Source: Polytrichum commune (Eukaryota > Streptophyta > Polytrichopsida > Polytrichales > Polytrichaceae). Taken from it: a stretch of 64,000 bases of DNA. Shown here piece after piece: positions 11,927 to 25,029 of the stretch. Position 1 is the stretch's first letter; each line of letters begins with the position of its first letter. Position numbers and translations under genes: made by a program. The notes below the pieces were generated by a model. That model was not told where the DNA came from. It did not search any database and worked only from the letters and a program-made list of their open reading frames with translations. Where the stretch lies: positions 51,517,169 to 51,581,168 of the forward strand of contig OX485806.1 in the NCBI GenBank assembly GCA_950295325.1, written 5' to 3'.

Positions 11927-12005
11927 TGGGGTTTTAGTATTTGGGCTAGCACTTTGAATAAAATATCGGTATTAAACATGTGGGTGATGATGGTAAGTCA
12001 GGGGT

Positions 12006-13020
12006 TTGTTAAGAGTTGTCATTGATTTTGAACTCTCTATTGATTCTAGTGACAATGATGGCAATGATGGTGCAACGTTTGAAGGAGTAGCAGATTTGTT
12101 ATGTAAGGGTCTAGAAAACCTCAAAGAAAATTTGGGGGCTAAACTTGTCAATGCACCCAAAAGTTTGAAAGGAGGTGATATTGGATTGAAATACCAACTC
12201 AAAATGCTTGAGTTTAGGAACTCCGTGAATAAAAAAATTATACGTGGCAAAGTAGAGAGTGTTTGAGAAGACAAAATGATGGAACTTCTCAAAATGCAAG
12301 GTGCTAGGCCTTATTCTTAGACAAATAAGTTGGCCAAAGAAAACATGCCAAGTATCTTCTTGGGACTTAGCAACGTAAGAAAAGTGAAATAAGTTTTGCT
12401 AGAAATGAACAACTACTATGATGTCCAAAGGCTCGATGATGATGACAAGGTCTCTATAGCGGTTATTTTCTTGAAAGACCATGTGCTTCAATAATATACT
12501 AGTATTTAAAAAAACCTAAAGAGAAAGCAAGCTTGACTTTGGTTTGCTTCAAGAAATTAGTTGTTGATAGGTTCATGCTAGAATACCCTGGATTGCAGGA
12601 AGGAATGAACGTGATGTAAATAAGGTATACGAGGTCTCCTAAGGGTATGTATATGATTTTAATACCCAAATGAATGATATATTTAAGATGTATTTATTTG
12701 CTAATTAATGCATTTTTTAGGTGGATTACAAAATTGGGTGGTGAATGTCTTGTTCAAGTTTTCAAAGTTTTTTGAGAACGTGGCGGGGATCATCAACTTT
12801 GTGGGGAAGAGACAAACCAATGGCCCCAAAAGGAAGTCGGGCAAGGACAAACCAAAGGTACAACTTCCAGCAAAGGTGACTACCAAGGAGGAAGACCACC
12901 CAAAGGCGAAATCAAAAGAGGCGACATGAAGGACAAGCGGTGCCACAAATGTGGCAAATTTGATCATTTTCAAGGGGGACATCATAGTAGTTATCCATAT
13001 GATTGCCATTTATTACCTAT
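12006..13020 (+). pseudogene. Ty3/gypsy gag of family A (decayed)
   Basis: Broken frames give a gag-like protein. An acidic N-terminal part runs 12006-12266. About 12400-12480 encodes YYDVQRLDDDDKVSIAVIFL, a typical gag capsid-type segment. About 12708-12929 encodes FLGGLQNWVVNVLFKF followed by a lysine-rich tail. About 12930-12990 gives CHKCGKFDHF, the first half of a CCHC zinc knuckle. Stops and frameshifts occur throughout. The product would package the element's RNA in a cytoplasmic particle. Confidence 0.75.
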
Positions 13021-13139
13021 GGTGGGAGGTGGTAAATTGAATATGGTCTCAATGGACCAAATGTATAATGAACAAATGATGGTGGTGGATTGATTGAAAC
13101 AAGTCAAAAAAAAATCAAAAGAAAACTAGCAATAATGGG

Positions 13140-13850
13140 CCTCCCCCAATGCACATTTGCAAGGTGTTAGAAAGATACAAGGATGTGTATACCAACAATT
13201 TGTCCCAAGAGTTACAGCCAACAAGAGAAGTACATCACAAGATGGAAGTGATATCGGGGTTTAAGCCACCATCCAAGGCATCTTATCGACTGAACCAAAA
13301 ATAATAGCTAGAATTCAATAAACAACTTAATGACTTGCTATCAAGAGGCCACATTGGGCCGAGAAAATAACCGTATGTAGCCCCAATATTCTTTGTGGAC
13401 CAAAAAAATAGCATGTGAATTGATTATAGGGCTTTGAATAAGGTGACTATAAAAAATAACTATCCGTTATTTTGGATTGACGATCTTTTTGACCCGTTGG
13501 CAGGCCAAGTATTTTGGCTGTATAAACTTAAAATTGGTATACTACCAAAATCAAATCGCGGATGAAGTTGTGGAAAAAGTGGCGTGGCGTACAAAGTATG
13601 GGTCTTTTGAGTTCTTGGTGATGCCCTTTCAGTTGTGCAATGCACCCTCGACATTCACAATCCTTATGAACACAAACTTTTGAGAGGAAATGGAAGACTT
13701 TGTGATAGTCTACATCAATGACATCTAGGTGTAATCCAAGATGGCAAAAGACCACACACAACACCTTGAGGCAATGTTTCCAAAAGCTAAGAAACAACAA
13801 ATTATATGCCAATGCGGAGAAAAACAACTATGCTTGACAAAAAATTGAGT
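13140..13850 (+). pseudogene. Ty3/gypsy reverse transcriptase remnant of family A
   Basis: It reads, with stops and shifts, HKMEVISGFKPPSKASYRL, then [16 protein letters not shown], then WRTKYGSFEFLVMPFQLCNAPSTF, then IVYINDI in place of the YxDD loop. These are the ordered RT blocks of Ty3/gypsy pol. The catalytic DD is altered to ND, and the frame is interrupted. Similarity breaks off near 13905, where a truncated LTR begins, so the rest of pol was deleted. Confidence 0.8.
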
Positions 13851-13914
13851 TTTTCGGCCATTTGATGACGATTGATGAAATTAAACCATATATCAAAATG
13901 GTCAAGGCAATTCA

Positions 13915-14734
13915 ACAAAGACCTTGGAATGACACCCAGGATTTGTGGCGCCATTGGTAAGAGGGCCCAATTGATCATAATGAGGATGATAGCCCTAGGT
14001 ATTGAGAACATCTCCCACCCACAGTGATTAAGAGTCAGGAAGGTCAAGCCATAAGCTATGAATAGTTTGTGGCATCTACATTTTTAACTGCTTAATAACA
14101 CCTCAATCAAATGTGTGAACTAAGAGATATGGCAATTTGAATTGGGCATTGCCTAAGGAAAACAATGCCCTAGGAGTGGCGCTCAAGATAACTTAGATTG
14201 GAACAACCATAATTTCCTCAAGATTTGCCTAACTGGACAAAAGATGCGGCCATTGGCATTTAAGCAAAGAGTAGATGCCAATAGAATGGATTCATAGGAA
14301 GAAGTTATGGTAGCTTCAAGCTGCTAGGGGTTTCTAGCCCTTGCAATTAAGAGCAAAATGTCTACTTGGTCCCAACCCTTAGAAGAAAGACAAAAACATT
14401 TCTTGATGGTGGGATAAGGGCCCTATCCAAAATCCTAGAAATTTCTATGAATAGGGCGGCGTTGCCCATTGACCCCACCTGAAACATGTCTAGCAAGTAT
14501 GCTTCGGGTTGTTGTAGTGTTGTTTTGGGAACACGATGATTTATTCAAGAGTAAATTTCCATTAATGGAAATGCACATCAAACCATTGGCTTCTTATTAA
14601 GGAAAGAATTTTGAATGCATATGTATGGAGAGCTAACCATGTAGCATATGGGATGTGCAGGTTACCACTTGTAACATTTGTTATAATTGGAAAACAATCA
14701 AGATAAGGTAAGGGCACTAATAAGGATTGCAACA
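13915..14734 (+). repeat. Family A LTR lacking its first part, probable 3' LTR
   Basis: It joins the RT remnant inside the LTR near GACCTTGGAATGACACCCAGG and runs to GCAACA. About 70-90 bp of the LTR start is missing, so one deletion removed the end of pol and the beginning of this LTR. It is the likely partner of the 5' LTR at 9059-11913. Confidence 0.75.
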
Positions 14735-14736
14735 CG

Positions 14737-15646
14737 TGCATTTTTTTCACAAGGAATGCCCACAACACCATAGGCTCAAGGGGGACCCTAGAATGACACA
14801 TGCAACTTGTGGCACCATAGGGACGAGGGCCCAAATGATCCTAGTTTGGGTGAGGATCATGGGTGCTGAGAACACTTCCCACCTATGGAGACTAGGAGTC
14901 ATAGGGCAAATCCATTAGCATTGAATAACTTATGACGTCGGGATTCTAAAATGCTCAAGAAACATCCCAATCAAAGGGGTGAGCTGGGAGATATATTAAT
15001 TTAAGTTTGGCATTGCCTAAAGACAATATCAACCACTGCAGGGGACAATAATGACCTAGGAGTGGCGCCAGAGACTGCCGTGGTTTAAATTACCTTACCT
15101 TTAGCAATACTTGTCTGAATGGGCCAAATGAGTCGTCTATCAACATCTACGCACATAATGGAAGTTGATGGAATGGTTGTTTGATAGAATTGGAAATCGT
15201 ACAACAACGTTATGGAATTTTAAAGCTGTTGGGGGACTCCAAAGCCAACGGCTAAGGGAAAATATGTATTTGGCCCCCACTCTTGGAGTACAAACAAAAT
15301 GTTATTTGATGTTAAGATGGCGTCGCCTCCACAAGTGTTGGCTTGTGGTGGCAAAGTTGTCAAGTATGTTTTGGATTGTTAAAGTGTTGCTCCAATCACA
15401 TGGTGATCAACTTAAGATTGGACTTACATGAATGGAAATCCGCATCTAATCATTGGCTATGTATTAAACGGTGAGTCCCAAATGCATGTGTAGGAAGATT
15501 GGTCACCAAGCTATGAGCTTGGAGGTTTGGGTATAGAAAACTAATCTTGCCTGTGTATGGGATGTACACACTTAGTGTTTGTGTCACCTATTAAAATTGA
15601 ATAATGGTCAAGATGAATTAAAAGGGAGCTAGCAAAGGTCATGACA
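14737..15646 (+). repeat. Family A LTR
   Basis: A near-full, diverged LTR ends ATGACA. ACACG (14732-14736) and ACATG (15647-15651) could be an imperfect target duplication, which would make it a solo LTR set into the end of the preceding copy. The alternative is that it is the 5' LTR of a decayed element ending at 17609; no primer site follows it. Confidence 0.7.
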
Positions 15647-15789
15647 ACATGAATTTTCAATCGGATATCGGATATTGATCTTTATGTTTTTCCAAATTCT
15701 AAAAATTACCCCCACATTAATAAACTTCATTTTGAAATAGGCATAACCTTCACATGTACCACTGTCAACCAATTGCCTACAAGATTTTC

Positions 15790-16180
15790 ACCATAATTGT
15801 TTGTGGGGACATTGTATGTAGTCATTATAAAAATGGAAAATGAGTACATTCACAACGTATTCATCAATGGCGGGGCAAGGGTGAACATCTTAATTAAAAT
15901 GATACAAAAAAATTGACGTTACCATTCTTAGAGGTATCAACCTACAACATTCAAATGGCAACTAAAATAATAAAATTTATGTAGGTTTATTGGAAGACAT
16001 GTCCATGGAAATCTAAGATATTTTTTCAAGGATTTTCAAATTAAGGAACATTGTTTCCCTTGAGGGACCCCATAATTACATGTGTTTTTGGGTCAACCAA
16101 AGCTCATGAATGCAAAAAACAATCAAATTGTCAGCATAATGAGATAATCATCCAAGGGCCACAAAGGCATGAGTTTTGTT
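15790..16180 (+). pseudogene. Ty3/gypsy protease-like remnant
   Basis: Around 15838-15900 the frame gives NEYIHNVFINGGARVNILIK, which resembles the retropepsin region of some gypsy elements (usually D-G/S-G-A-x-V-N). The normal aspartate is N here. A further block near 16080 reads CVFGSTKAHEC. It lies between two family A LTRs and is probably internal sequence of that family. Confidence 0.5.
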
Positions 16181-16676
16181 CATCAAGAAAAAACTAGAAA
16201 ATACCCCCCTTTTCCAAGAAATACTCATACATAATTAGTATAATGAGCTCAGTAATAAAGAGGAAAATCGCCTTCTTAATCTTAGAACGTGATCCAATCC
16301 CAAATGATAGAGTGATCATATTATAATTTTGTCACCATCATAATAAAGTTGCTTAATCAAAATTACCACCATATAACACCATCCAATAAATACTGGTCCA
16401 TTTCCTGATCAAAGACATATAACAAATACTTAGCACATTGGATAAAAACACACTCATATTAAAAAATTGGAATCACCATATACCAAAGGATACTTCCATA
16501 ACCAAAAACTCCAAATTTTAATCAAAAGAAGATATTCCACCAAAAACTCAAGTTTAACAAACCATTCACATATAGCATAGCCGAAGATTAACAACACAAT
16601 TGTCTACCCATCCAATTTTTATCGGTACACAAAAACCTCAATGACTACAAATAATCAAAACTCAAGGCTAGGGTGG

Positions 16677-17609
16677 TGTCACACTCCTCGTCATGGGGAG
16701 TACCCGCAATACCATGGTCACTAAAAAAGACCCCAAAGTGATGCCCGACACTTGTGGCGCCATAGGTGAGATGGCCCAAATGACTCTAGTCTGGGTGAGG
16801 GCCCGGGCATTGAGAAGGCCTCCCACATATAAAGACTAGGAGTCACAAGGGTAATTTTTGAATTTCTTATAGCGTTGGGAGCTTAGAATGCTCAAGATCT
16901 CTCATATTAGACGTGTGAGCTAAGAGATGTGGCAATTTGAGTGGGGCATTGCCTAGGGACAACGCCCTGGGACAATAGTGACTTGGGAGTGGCGCCCAAA
17001 ACTGCTAAGGTTTGAACAACCATAATTTTTTCAAATTTTGCCTAAACGTATCAAATGACACATTTATCGGCATTTACACAAATAGTAGATGTTGATCAAA
17101 TTGTTTTATGATAGAATCAAAAGTCATACACTAAAATTATAGAGGTTTGAAGATGTTGGGGCTTTGAGCCCCAACAGCTAAGGGAAAATGTCCACTTGGC
17201 CCCACCTCTTAGGAGATAGACAAAGTGTTACTTGAGGGTGGGGTAGGGGCCCCGCCCAAAGTCCTAAAGCCTTACTTGGGCGGGGCGGCATTGTTGATCG
17301 ACCCCACCCAAAGCATTATTGGCAACTATGCTTTGAGTGATTTGAGTGTTACTCTAGCAACGCAATCGAATCAACTCAAGATTGAACTTCCATAGATGAA
17401 AGTCCACATTTAATAATTGCCTACTTATTAAGGGAAGAGTCACAAATGCATGTGTAAGAGGGTTGGTAACCAAGCCATGAGCTTAGAGGTCCAAGGTATG
17501 GGGAATTTACCATGCACATGTGTGGGATGTGTAGGTTAGCGTTTGTGACACTTCCTAGAGCTGCAAAGTGATCAAGATAACGTAAGGGGCGCTAGCAAGA
17601 ATTGTGACA
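16677..17609 (+). repeat. Family A LTR
   Basis: A 933-bp copy, TGTCAC...GTGACA. It is preceded by a purine-rich tract (GGCTAGGGTGGTG), which suits a 3' LTR. The flanks GGTGG and CTTGT do not match, as expected if this is one end of a larger element. Confidence 0.8.
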
Positions 17610-19501
17610 CTTGTATTTTTTCCCTTCCATCAGTTATGGCATAATAGAATAAACACAATAACGTAGATATTGAAATAGTATTTGGATTTGCATTTTTTAT
17701 TTATTAATTTGTTCCATATTATAAAAATTTATATCAAGATGTTTACACATATTTGGTCATATACAACTTTATTTTACTACTCGATTGATGGGATTTGAAT
17801 GTCATGAAGTTGTGCTGCAACATCAATGTTTTTGGCACAATTTTCTAACCCTCTATGCTTGGTATTAAAAAATATTTTTTTATGAAAACATTTCTCCCAA
17901 ATTTGACAAAAAAGAAGTGTGTATTGTTTTTTGTGGTAGTCATGAAAATTTTGAATCTTGTTGTTTTTCCGTGCTAAAAATGCTCATATGAAAGTTTCAT
18001 TTAACAAAATCTTTGAGTTTGCATATCAAGGTCCATATTTCGGCCATGAAGATTTCACTCTTACCTACACTAGTGAATAAACATCAACCAATAAATGGCC
18101 ATGTACCTTGGCAAGGCATAAATGAGAATGACCTACCTTCATATAGATGTTTATTGAGGATTTATGTAAGTTTGGGGTAATGGTCATCACAATGTCATAA
18201 CATCCAGTAGTGGATTAATGATTTGAAATTCTAACTAAAGATTTGAGTTGCATTACCATGTTTTAATAACTCTACCTTTATTTTCTAGTACTTCTACCAT
18301 CCATTGTAATCATTATGGAACATATGATTTATAATGTGATTGTATTTCCATTCAAATTATTTTGTCCATTTATATCATAAGAGTGGATTCCATTTTGTTG
18401 CTTATGAGGCAAATAATCTCATATTTAATGAGATACTTCAATCACTTCACAAATCCTTGCCTCGAAACAACATAGTTGGTCAATTTTCACAATTATTTTC
18501 ATTGGTGGATGATGAAAAACCTCTTTGCAAAATGGCCTTATTGTATGCCCGCTGACTCGCTCATCCCTTGTGATTCGATGGACCGTGGATTTCTCCATCT
18601 TTGGAGGTCATGTGCTGAGTGAAACACTTATCATAAACCATGTGTACATGTGTCCCAGGACCTAACCAAAACCATGTGCATGAAGGGACACACAAGTCTA
18701 TTCATGGCATGTATATGCCACATGTCATGAGTATATGACATTTCACCAATTGGTACAACAGATTGTCATTATGTGTAAGTGACATTTATATGATATGTTT
18801 ACTTGGGGTTTGCAGTATGTGCCATTGGCTCCTAAGGGATGGCTTGACCAAAAATTAAGTGTGGAGGTCGAAAAAATTAAATTGCAATTTTGACAACATT
18901 GGGATGATCGAATTAATAAGTGCATGATTAATGAAAGGACAACAATATTACCATGGTTAAGAGTTTCATGAATAACAATTATAATAAGGTGACTTACAAT
19001 TTGCGAGATGTCCTACCAGGTGTATGACATTGCAATGACAACAATCCTTATGCATTGAAATTGATGGCTACAAAAAAAAACACAAAGAGGTTTTAGCATG
19101 GTCAAACGGGGAGGTTTGTTTGTGTGGTCACTTTGCCAACCATTAAATACAATGCCCATGGATGTTGAGAATCCACCCGAGCAACATTGTGGATTTTTTT
19201 GCCAAAGTGATCATTCCAGACGCAAAAAATGCACATTGCTTTTGAAAAAGGGTTGGCTGGAATTTGTGAAATTTCTCAATGTTATGTGGTGTACATTTCC
19301 ATGATTTCTAGCCGAATTTAGTGTTGCAAAGTTTTGGTTTTGTCACCATGCATTTGTGCACTTATGTTTGTATGATAATCTTTCATAATTTGTTGATCTT
19401 GCATGAGGTTTTAGAGACCATGGGCAGAAAACATCTCACAACGAGAGTCTAGGAAAATTTATGTTATTCCTTTGACTCTTTTTATTTTCTTGCCACCATT
19501 T
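17610..19501. other. AT-rich intergenic DNA, nothing recognised
   Basis: Short frames only, without recognised motifs. It holds no tandem or terminal repeats that I could see. Confidence 0.6.
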
Positions 19502-19509
19502 CCTACGAG

Positions 19510-19849
19510 CTCGGGGGGGGGTAGTCATTGGTTGGAGTAGCAATATACGTGCGAACAAATGATAGGGTATTTTAAAAACATGGGGGCTAAAAATTATAAT
19601 TGGACTTAAGAGTAATATAGGGTATCAAAAATGGCACTGGACATCTTTAAAGTACTATAGGGTATGGAATAATAGGTAATTTGGAATTATACGTAATGCA
19701 AGCCATTTTTCTATTAACCCAAAGTAGAATTTTACATAATGATAGCATGTGAAAAAAAAAGAATTGAAAGTAATACCCCCCTATAAAATAGTGGTTGTTC
19801 GCACCTATATCCTTAACTTTTTAACACACTGCCCCCCCCCCCCCCCGAG
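19510..19849. mobile_element. 340-bp MITE with G-run/C-run termini (hAT-type)
   Basis: The ends are inverted repeats: CTCGGGGGG... on the left and ...CCCCCCGAG on the right, with a second matched block (GTGCGAACAA on the left, TTGTTCGCAC on the right) about 45 bp inside. Perfect 8-bp duplications CCTACGAG flank it at 19502-19509 and 19850-19857. It has no coding capacity. An 8-bp duplication points to mobilisation by a hAT transposase. The homopolymer lengths differ between the ends (9 versus 16). Confidence 0.9.
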
Positions 19850-19857
19850 CCTACGAG

Positions 19858-22460
19858 AGGGTCATTGGCAAAATTTGTAGAAACATCGTGAGATAAAAAA
19901 ATAAGGTCTAATATATTCATTGTAGATAAAATTTGCAAAAAATGTACATATAAAATAGGAGGTTTTAAAATAATGAAACATGCTTACATATAAAATACCA
20001 TCACTTGTAATGGCCTCATTTATCTAGTGAATACATGAAAAACAACGTGGAAACCATTACTAGGGTAGTGGGTCTAGGGTAGGGTTTGTGCTAGTAGATG
20101 AAAGAATATAATTTTATATCGAAAAAACTTGGATGGATGACTCCACAAACTAGTTTGCTTGAACATTACCAAACCAACATATTCAATGTGAAGTTAATGT
20201 TCTCTACCTACATGCCATGAAGGGAAATTTTAGCGCGTGTCTGAATTGCAATATTCTTTCCAAATTTTTTGGGTAGTATAAGTAAAATAAGGTATTTTTA
20301 ATTGATTATCCAAAATTATAATTCTTGATAGGGTTATTAGAAATACAAGCATTTATCATTTTTTTGAAAAACACCATACCTTATAAATTTTTTTGGATAG
20401 TAAATAACCCCTTGATAAATAGGTCTCGAGCACACATGTATACAAAATATGAGAAGGAGAGACCTCCCCCCAAGCCATCTCCATGTGGCCTAGTCTATCA
20501 TCATTAATTGCCATCACCCCATCATGTGCATTTTAGGAATGTCAACCATTCCTTGACAGAGCTCCCGTCCATTCCAAAAACTCATTATGGCAAACCTAGA
20601 AGAAAACAAATTGGGGTTTGTTGAACTTGGGGTTTTTTATATCTATTTTAATAAATAAATTATTTATTTTGTTTATGACCTGGGATGATAAAAAAATGAA
20701 TACCTCAATCCAAATAATTTTGTGGCCCCATGTACATTAAAGCATACCAAGGAGTCAGTTTGTGGTTTAATAATCAATCATTGCAAATGGATTGAAAGGA
20801 CAACTCGATCATGAATACTTTACTTTTGGAATTCCTTTGTGGCCATGGCCATTGAATAATTGTTTTTACAATTTCTATTGGCCATGACCCTCCTATTATT
20901 TGTGAATGGTTTGGAGTGAGTTTTGAATTTGCCATGGCCATGGAATGACTGACACCACACATGATGATGGCCAAATTGTTGTAACACATTTTTTTATAGA
21001 GTTTGTGTGCTTGATTTGCATGGTTTTGAGGTTGTGCATTGCCACAAACCGTGGATGATGGAAACATTTTGAGTTTTCTTAGCAACGACATCATTGCTTT
21101 GAGGTTTGTGTTGTATAATATGTAAGGACTATCTATGTACATTAGTGAGTGCATTATACAAAGAACTACAATCCATGTGTGGTGAAAATCCATTCCTTTA
21201 ATATCTTCAATGGCGTTTTTTCATGAACATTTTCCAATTGGCAATAAATGTGTGACTTGCTCTTAAGCTTCATTTAGAATTTTCTATCAAGTGTATATAC
21301 TTGCACACCATAATGCAAGTGGACCAAGTGCAGACATTGTATTTTCAAATTTTCACATAATGCATGAGTTCAAAGAACATTTCATTCCCATGTCTTGAAT
21401 TATTCGTTGTTATCATATATTGGGAATGACTTATGTAGGTAATGAGTGTAGTAAGAATGGGAAAAATATGTAAATGGCATGGTAGATTGATATTTTAGTG
21501 ATTTGTTGGAACATGTGAAATCTTTGAGTGTACCGTGGAGGCCCTATGTGGTAGGAGGTCATATGAATGGACCCAACTGCAAAGAAACAAAAACATGGAC
21601 ATGTTTAGAAATTGCCAAACCAACATGGTGTGGAAGAAAATAATGCGCATTTATCAATAACTGTGTAGAAGATGAAGGCTAGGATGGTGATGAATGCATG
21701 GTAGACAAACCAAAGGAAATTGCCATGATTTCCATGGACTTGTGGAGTGTAGTATGAATCAACAATTTTGTCTAATACAAAAATTAATATAATACAAAAA
21801 AACCAAAATTTTGAAAACGAGGTGGAGGAGGTGGAAATGCAAAAACATCATCAACAAAAATTGAAGTGTAAATATATTAAATAGTGTCAATAGGTGCAAA
21901 CAGGAAAATCCACAATACACAAATATAATTTAAATAATTTTTGGAATAAATAAATAAATAAAATATTTTTATTTTTATTATAACTTTTCTAACCTCCTTA
22001 AACACAGTAAAGCATGTCATTGATTACAACTTGTTATAACCTCTTTAAATCTAGTAAAACATGTCATTGATTTCAACTTGCTCACTAATTTCTTACCCCA
22101 AGTAATTCCTACACCTTGTTAAGCTCATTTTGTTATTGTCGTGATTGGGCCAATGTTATGGCACATCACGATCCATATTGACAAGACCAAATTTAATAAA
22201 TGCACGTATGGTTTTGGCTTGCCATGGAATGGATGCAAAGACGTGTTGAACATTTCATAGTTGTCCATTGTTTAGGTCACTAGTTGGAGTGCCACGTGGA
22301 AAATCTAGTTTTTAAGTCTTTTAACTTTGGTTTCTAGGACAGACAAACACTTTGGTTTTGGAAAGGTCGTGGAGGAGACAATATCCTTTGCATTGACTCC
22401 TAGGTTAGCATGGATGCCTTGGCTCATGAAATCTCCCCAAGTCAGGTGCCCTTCATTGAT
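19858..22460. other. AT-rich intergenic DNA, nothing recognised
   Basis: Several CCATGG-containing short inverted motifs occur around 20840-20950, but no gene or element structure is recognised. Confidence 0.55.
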
Positions 22461-22468
22461 CCACAATG

Positions 22469-22663
22469 TTATGCAATTGTGCACTCGGCTAGATTATGGT
22501 GTATGAGTAGGAACACCTTCAATTGATGTTTGCAAGTATTCCCATGTTGTGCGTATGAGCAATCACATGAAACCCATTTTGTTGTTGGATTATGCAACCA
22601 ATATCTTTTGTGATGGTGTTTGGACAAGGCCAACATCGTGAAATTTGTTGGGAAAGCTAGCAA
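22469..22663 (-). pseudogene. SWIM zinc finger remnant of a MULE-type transposase
   Basis: The 64-residue frame carries CDC at residues 33-35 and CKH at 44-46, in the context WVSCDCSYAQHGNTCKHQLK. This fits the SWIM pattern CxCx(n)CxH found near the C-terminus of Mutator-like transposases. No catalytic part was found on either side; the retrotransposon at 23155 may have separated it. Confidence 0.6.
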
Positions 22664-22821
22664 TGTGACGTAGTTGACATAATAAGTATGGCCTTCAAGA
22701 TATCAGTGATAAGGGATAGTTTTTATTTTTTGTTAGAAACCAATCCATTCAACCTCATCAATGCCTTGTATTAGTAACCACACAACACATCATCTATGAG
22801 TTTGATGGATTGTCCAATCAA

Positions 22822-23020
22822 ATATGCGCCTCAAATATCAACCTTTAGATTGATGTAATATGTGCCTTTGATATCTACCTTTAGATTGGTGTAATATGGC
22901 CTTAAATTTAGTCAAATACGTGCCTTTGATATCTACCTTTGGATTGATGTAATATAGCCTTCAATTTACTCAAATATGTGCCATATTATTGACATTTGGA
23001 TTGATGTAATATGGCTTTGG
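22822..23020 (+). repeat. Degenerate tandem repeat, about 59-bp unit
   Basis: Units built on GCCTTTGATATCTACCTTT then GATTGATGTAATATGGC recur about every 59 bp, three to four times, the first and last being shortened. Confidence 0.75.
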
Positions 23021-23154
23021 AGTTAACATAATAATTTTCTATCGCGACATTTGTATATTCTCTAGCATAAGGCATGTCATAGTTGCCCATACACCACACG
23101 TTGGATGTGTGACCCCCCTCTTTGCAAATTTTATTCAAGATCTGTGAGTTACGG

Positions 23155-23510
23155 CGTAATGTACCTTGCTAATAGTTCATAAAAACAATTATTTATTGAG
23201 TAAAATTCACCTCCCAACGTAGAGACACACCACAAAACATAATGTGTGTTCTCCTTCCTCTGAGGCATATTTATACATAGTATTTATGAGATACTTCTAG
23301 AAGTCTCAAATATGTCTATACATAGACTGAAGTCTCCTTATCTATATGCTTAAATCACTTTCCCTTTTGTTTTTCATAGATAAGAATCATCCAACTTCTC
23401 GTCCTTCTCGTCCATCGATTTCCCATTCATCCACGCTTCTTAGTCTTGAACATTCATCCCTGCAATTTATTTCCATCCTCAACAATACATTTGCTAATTA
23501 GTATATTATA
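23155..23510 (-). repeat. 3' LTR of the chromovirus-like element
   Basis: It has the same length as the LTR at 27996-28351. Its left end reads CGTAATG where the partner has TGTAACG, so the terminal TG has decayed. Its right end ATTATA adjoins the polypurine tract. Confidence 0.93.
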
Positions 23511-23523
23511 CTCTTCCCCTCTC
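23511..23523 (-). other. Polypurine tract
   Basis: The minus strand reads GAGAGGGGAAGAG immediately before the 3' LTR. Confidence 0.8.
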
Positions 23524-23740
23524 AAATTAAGTCATTGTCCGCAATGACAAAATTTGGATAAGTTTCCCTGAATTCATTTTTTAACTCCCATGATGCCTCA
23601 TCTTCAAGATAATCTTTCCACTTAATAAGAAATCTACTGAATGACCTGATCCCGAGGTGTTGCAAATCAACCTGTAAAATTCTTTCAGGTTCAGCCAACA
23701 TCTTTCCCTCATGAACTATTTGAGGTAAATTTGGAAGCAC
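23522..23740 (-). pseudogene. Integrase C-terminal chromodomain-like segment
   Basis: The frame gives EPERILQVDLQHLG then FLIKWKDYLEDEASWELKNE. The I/VKWK-Y----ASWE pattern is the core of a chromodomain. In chromoviruses this domain follows integrase and is thought to steer integration towards particular chromatin. The reading frame starts inside the protein. Confidence 0.75.
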
Positions 23741-23749
23741 ATGATTGGG

Positions 23750-24830
23750 GGTCAGATACGTATTTTCTTAACAGACTTACATGAAACACATTATGAATTT
23801 TTCCAGTCCTTGGGTAAGTCTAACGCATACGCCACTTGACCAACTGTCTTAAGAATTTGAAATGGACTGCAAAATCAAGGGGATAATTTTCTAGACCTTC
23901 CAAGTTTTAATCCAGAGCGTTTAGGCGTTACTTTCAAAAGTACCTTCTAGCCAACTTCAAACTCTTTTACACTCCTTCTTTGATCAGCATAGAATTTAGA
24001 TTTTTTTTGTGCACCTTGCATACATTGCTTAGCACATTCCAATATACTATGCATTTCTTGAATCATTTGATTCAAACTTTCAATTTTAGAGTTAGGAGTT
24101 GCTAAGGAGATTATAGTTCTACATTCTTGACCATATTAAACATAAAATGGACTCAACCCTATGTTACTATGCTCTTTTTTATTATAAGCAAATTGTATCA
24201 ATACAACCACTTATCCAAAGACTGTTGTTTTTTACGAACATACATTGGAAGCATGTCTTCAAGACTCCTGTTGGTTTTCTCAGTCTGTCCATCCATTTCT
24301 GGATGATATGCCAAACTCATACTAATCTTGGTGCCACATAATTTGAACAAAAATTTCCAAAATTCACTCACGAAATCTCCATCTTTGTCACAAATTATCT
24401 CTCGCGGCAACCCATAATTAAAAATATATATTTTAAAATAACAACTCAGCTACTCTCGAAGCTGTCACAATTGTAATTGTAGGTATGAATCGAGCTACAT
24501 TAATTTGTCTATCAACGACCACAAAAATGTTATCAAAGCCCTTTTGAGTCCTAGGAAGATCCACAATAAAATCCATAGATATAGACTCTCACTTTCTATT
24601 AGGCATTGACAATGGCTACAACAACCCTAGATGTTTTACTTGCTCCACTTTGTTCATTTGACATAACAAACTCCTCTTGACATGATCTTTCACATTTCTT
24701 TTCAATCTTGGCCAAAAATAATATTTTTTTACTGCCCCATATGTTTTTTGAAATCTTGGATGACCTGAGATAGGAATATTGTGAAAATAATAAATAATAT
24801 TTTCCTATATCCTCCCACCTCAAGAACACA
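23750..24830 (-). pseudogene. Integrase of the chromovirus-like element (broken)
   Basis: About 24410-24198 encodes REIICDKDGDFVSEFWK then AYHPEMDGQTEKTNRSLEDM, holding the second catalytic aspartate (DKDGDF) and the HPExDGQTEKxNRxLE block with the glutamate. Upstream pieces at 24600-24500 give ISMDFIVDLP, the first catalytic aspartate region. Frameshifts separate the pieces. Confidence 0.85.
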
Positions 24831-25029
24831 AATCCTAGATTTATAATAAATAATCCGTATCCAAAGCATAAGTTGAAAACTTTTTAATTTCCTCTTGAGC
24901 TCTAGATTCTTTCGACAAATTCTCAAAATGAATAGAGAAGAACACATCATCTTTATAACATCCTTTGATTTTATCAAGTATAGTGTTTTTCACTAAAGAC
25001 ACTGCATTTAAAAAGCGTCTACGTGACAA

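Noticed and set aside
20774-21193. 139-residue minus-strand frame
   Set aside because: Composition is rich in Met, His and Asn as in translated AT-rich repeats; no motif and no neighbouring exons.
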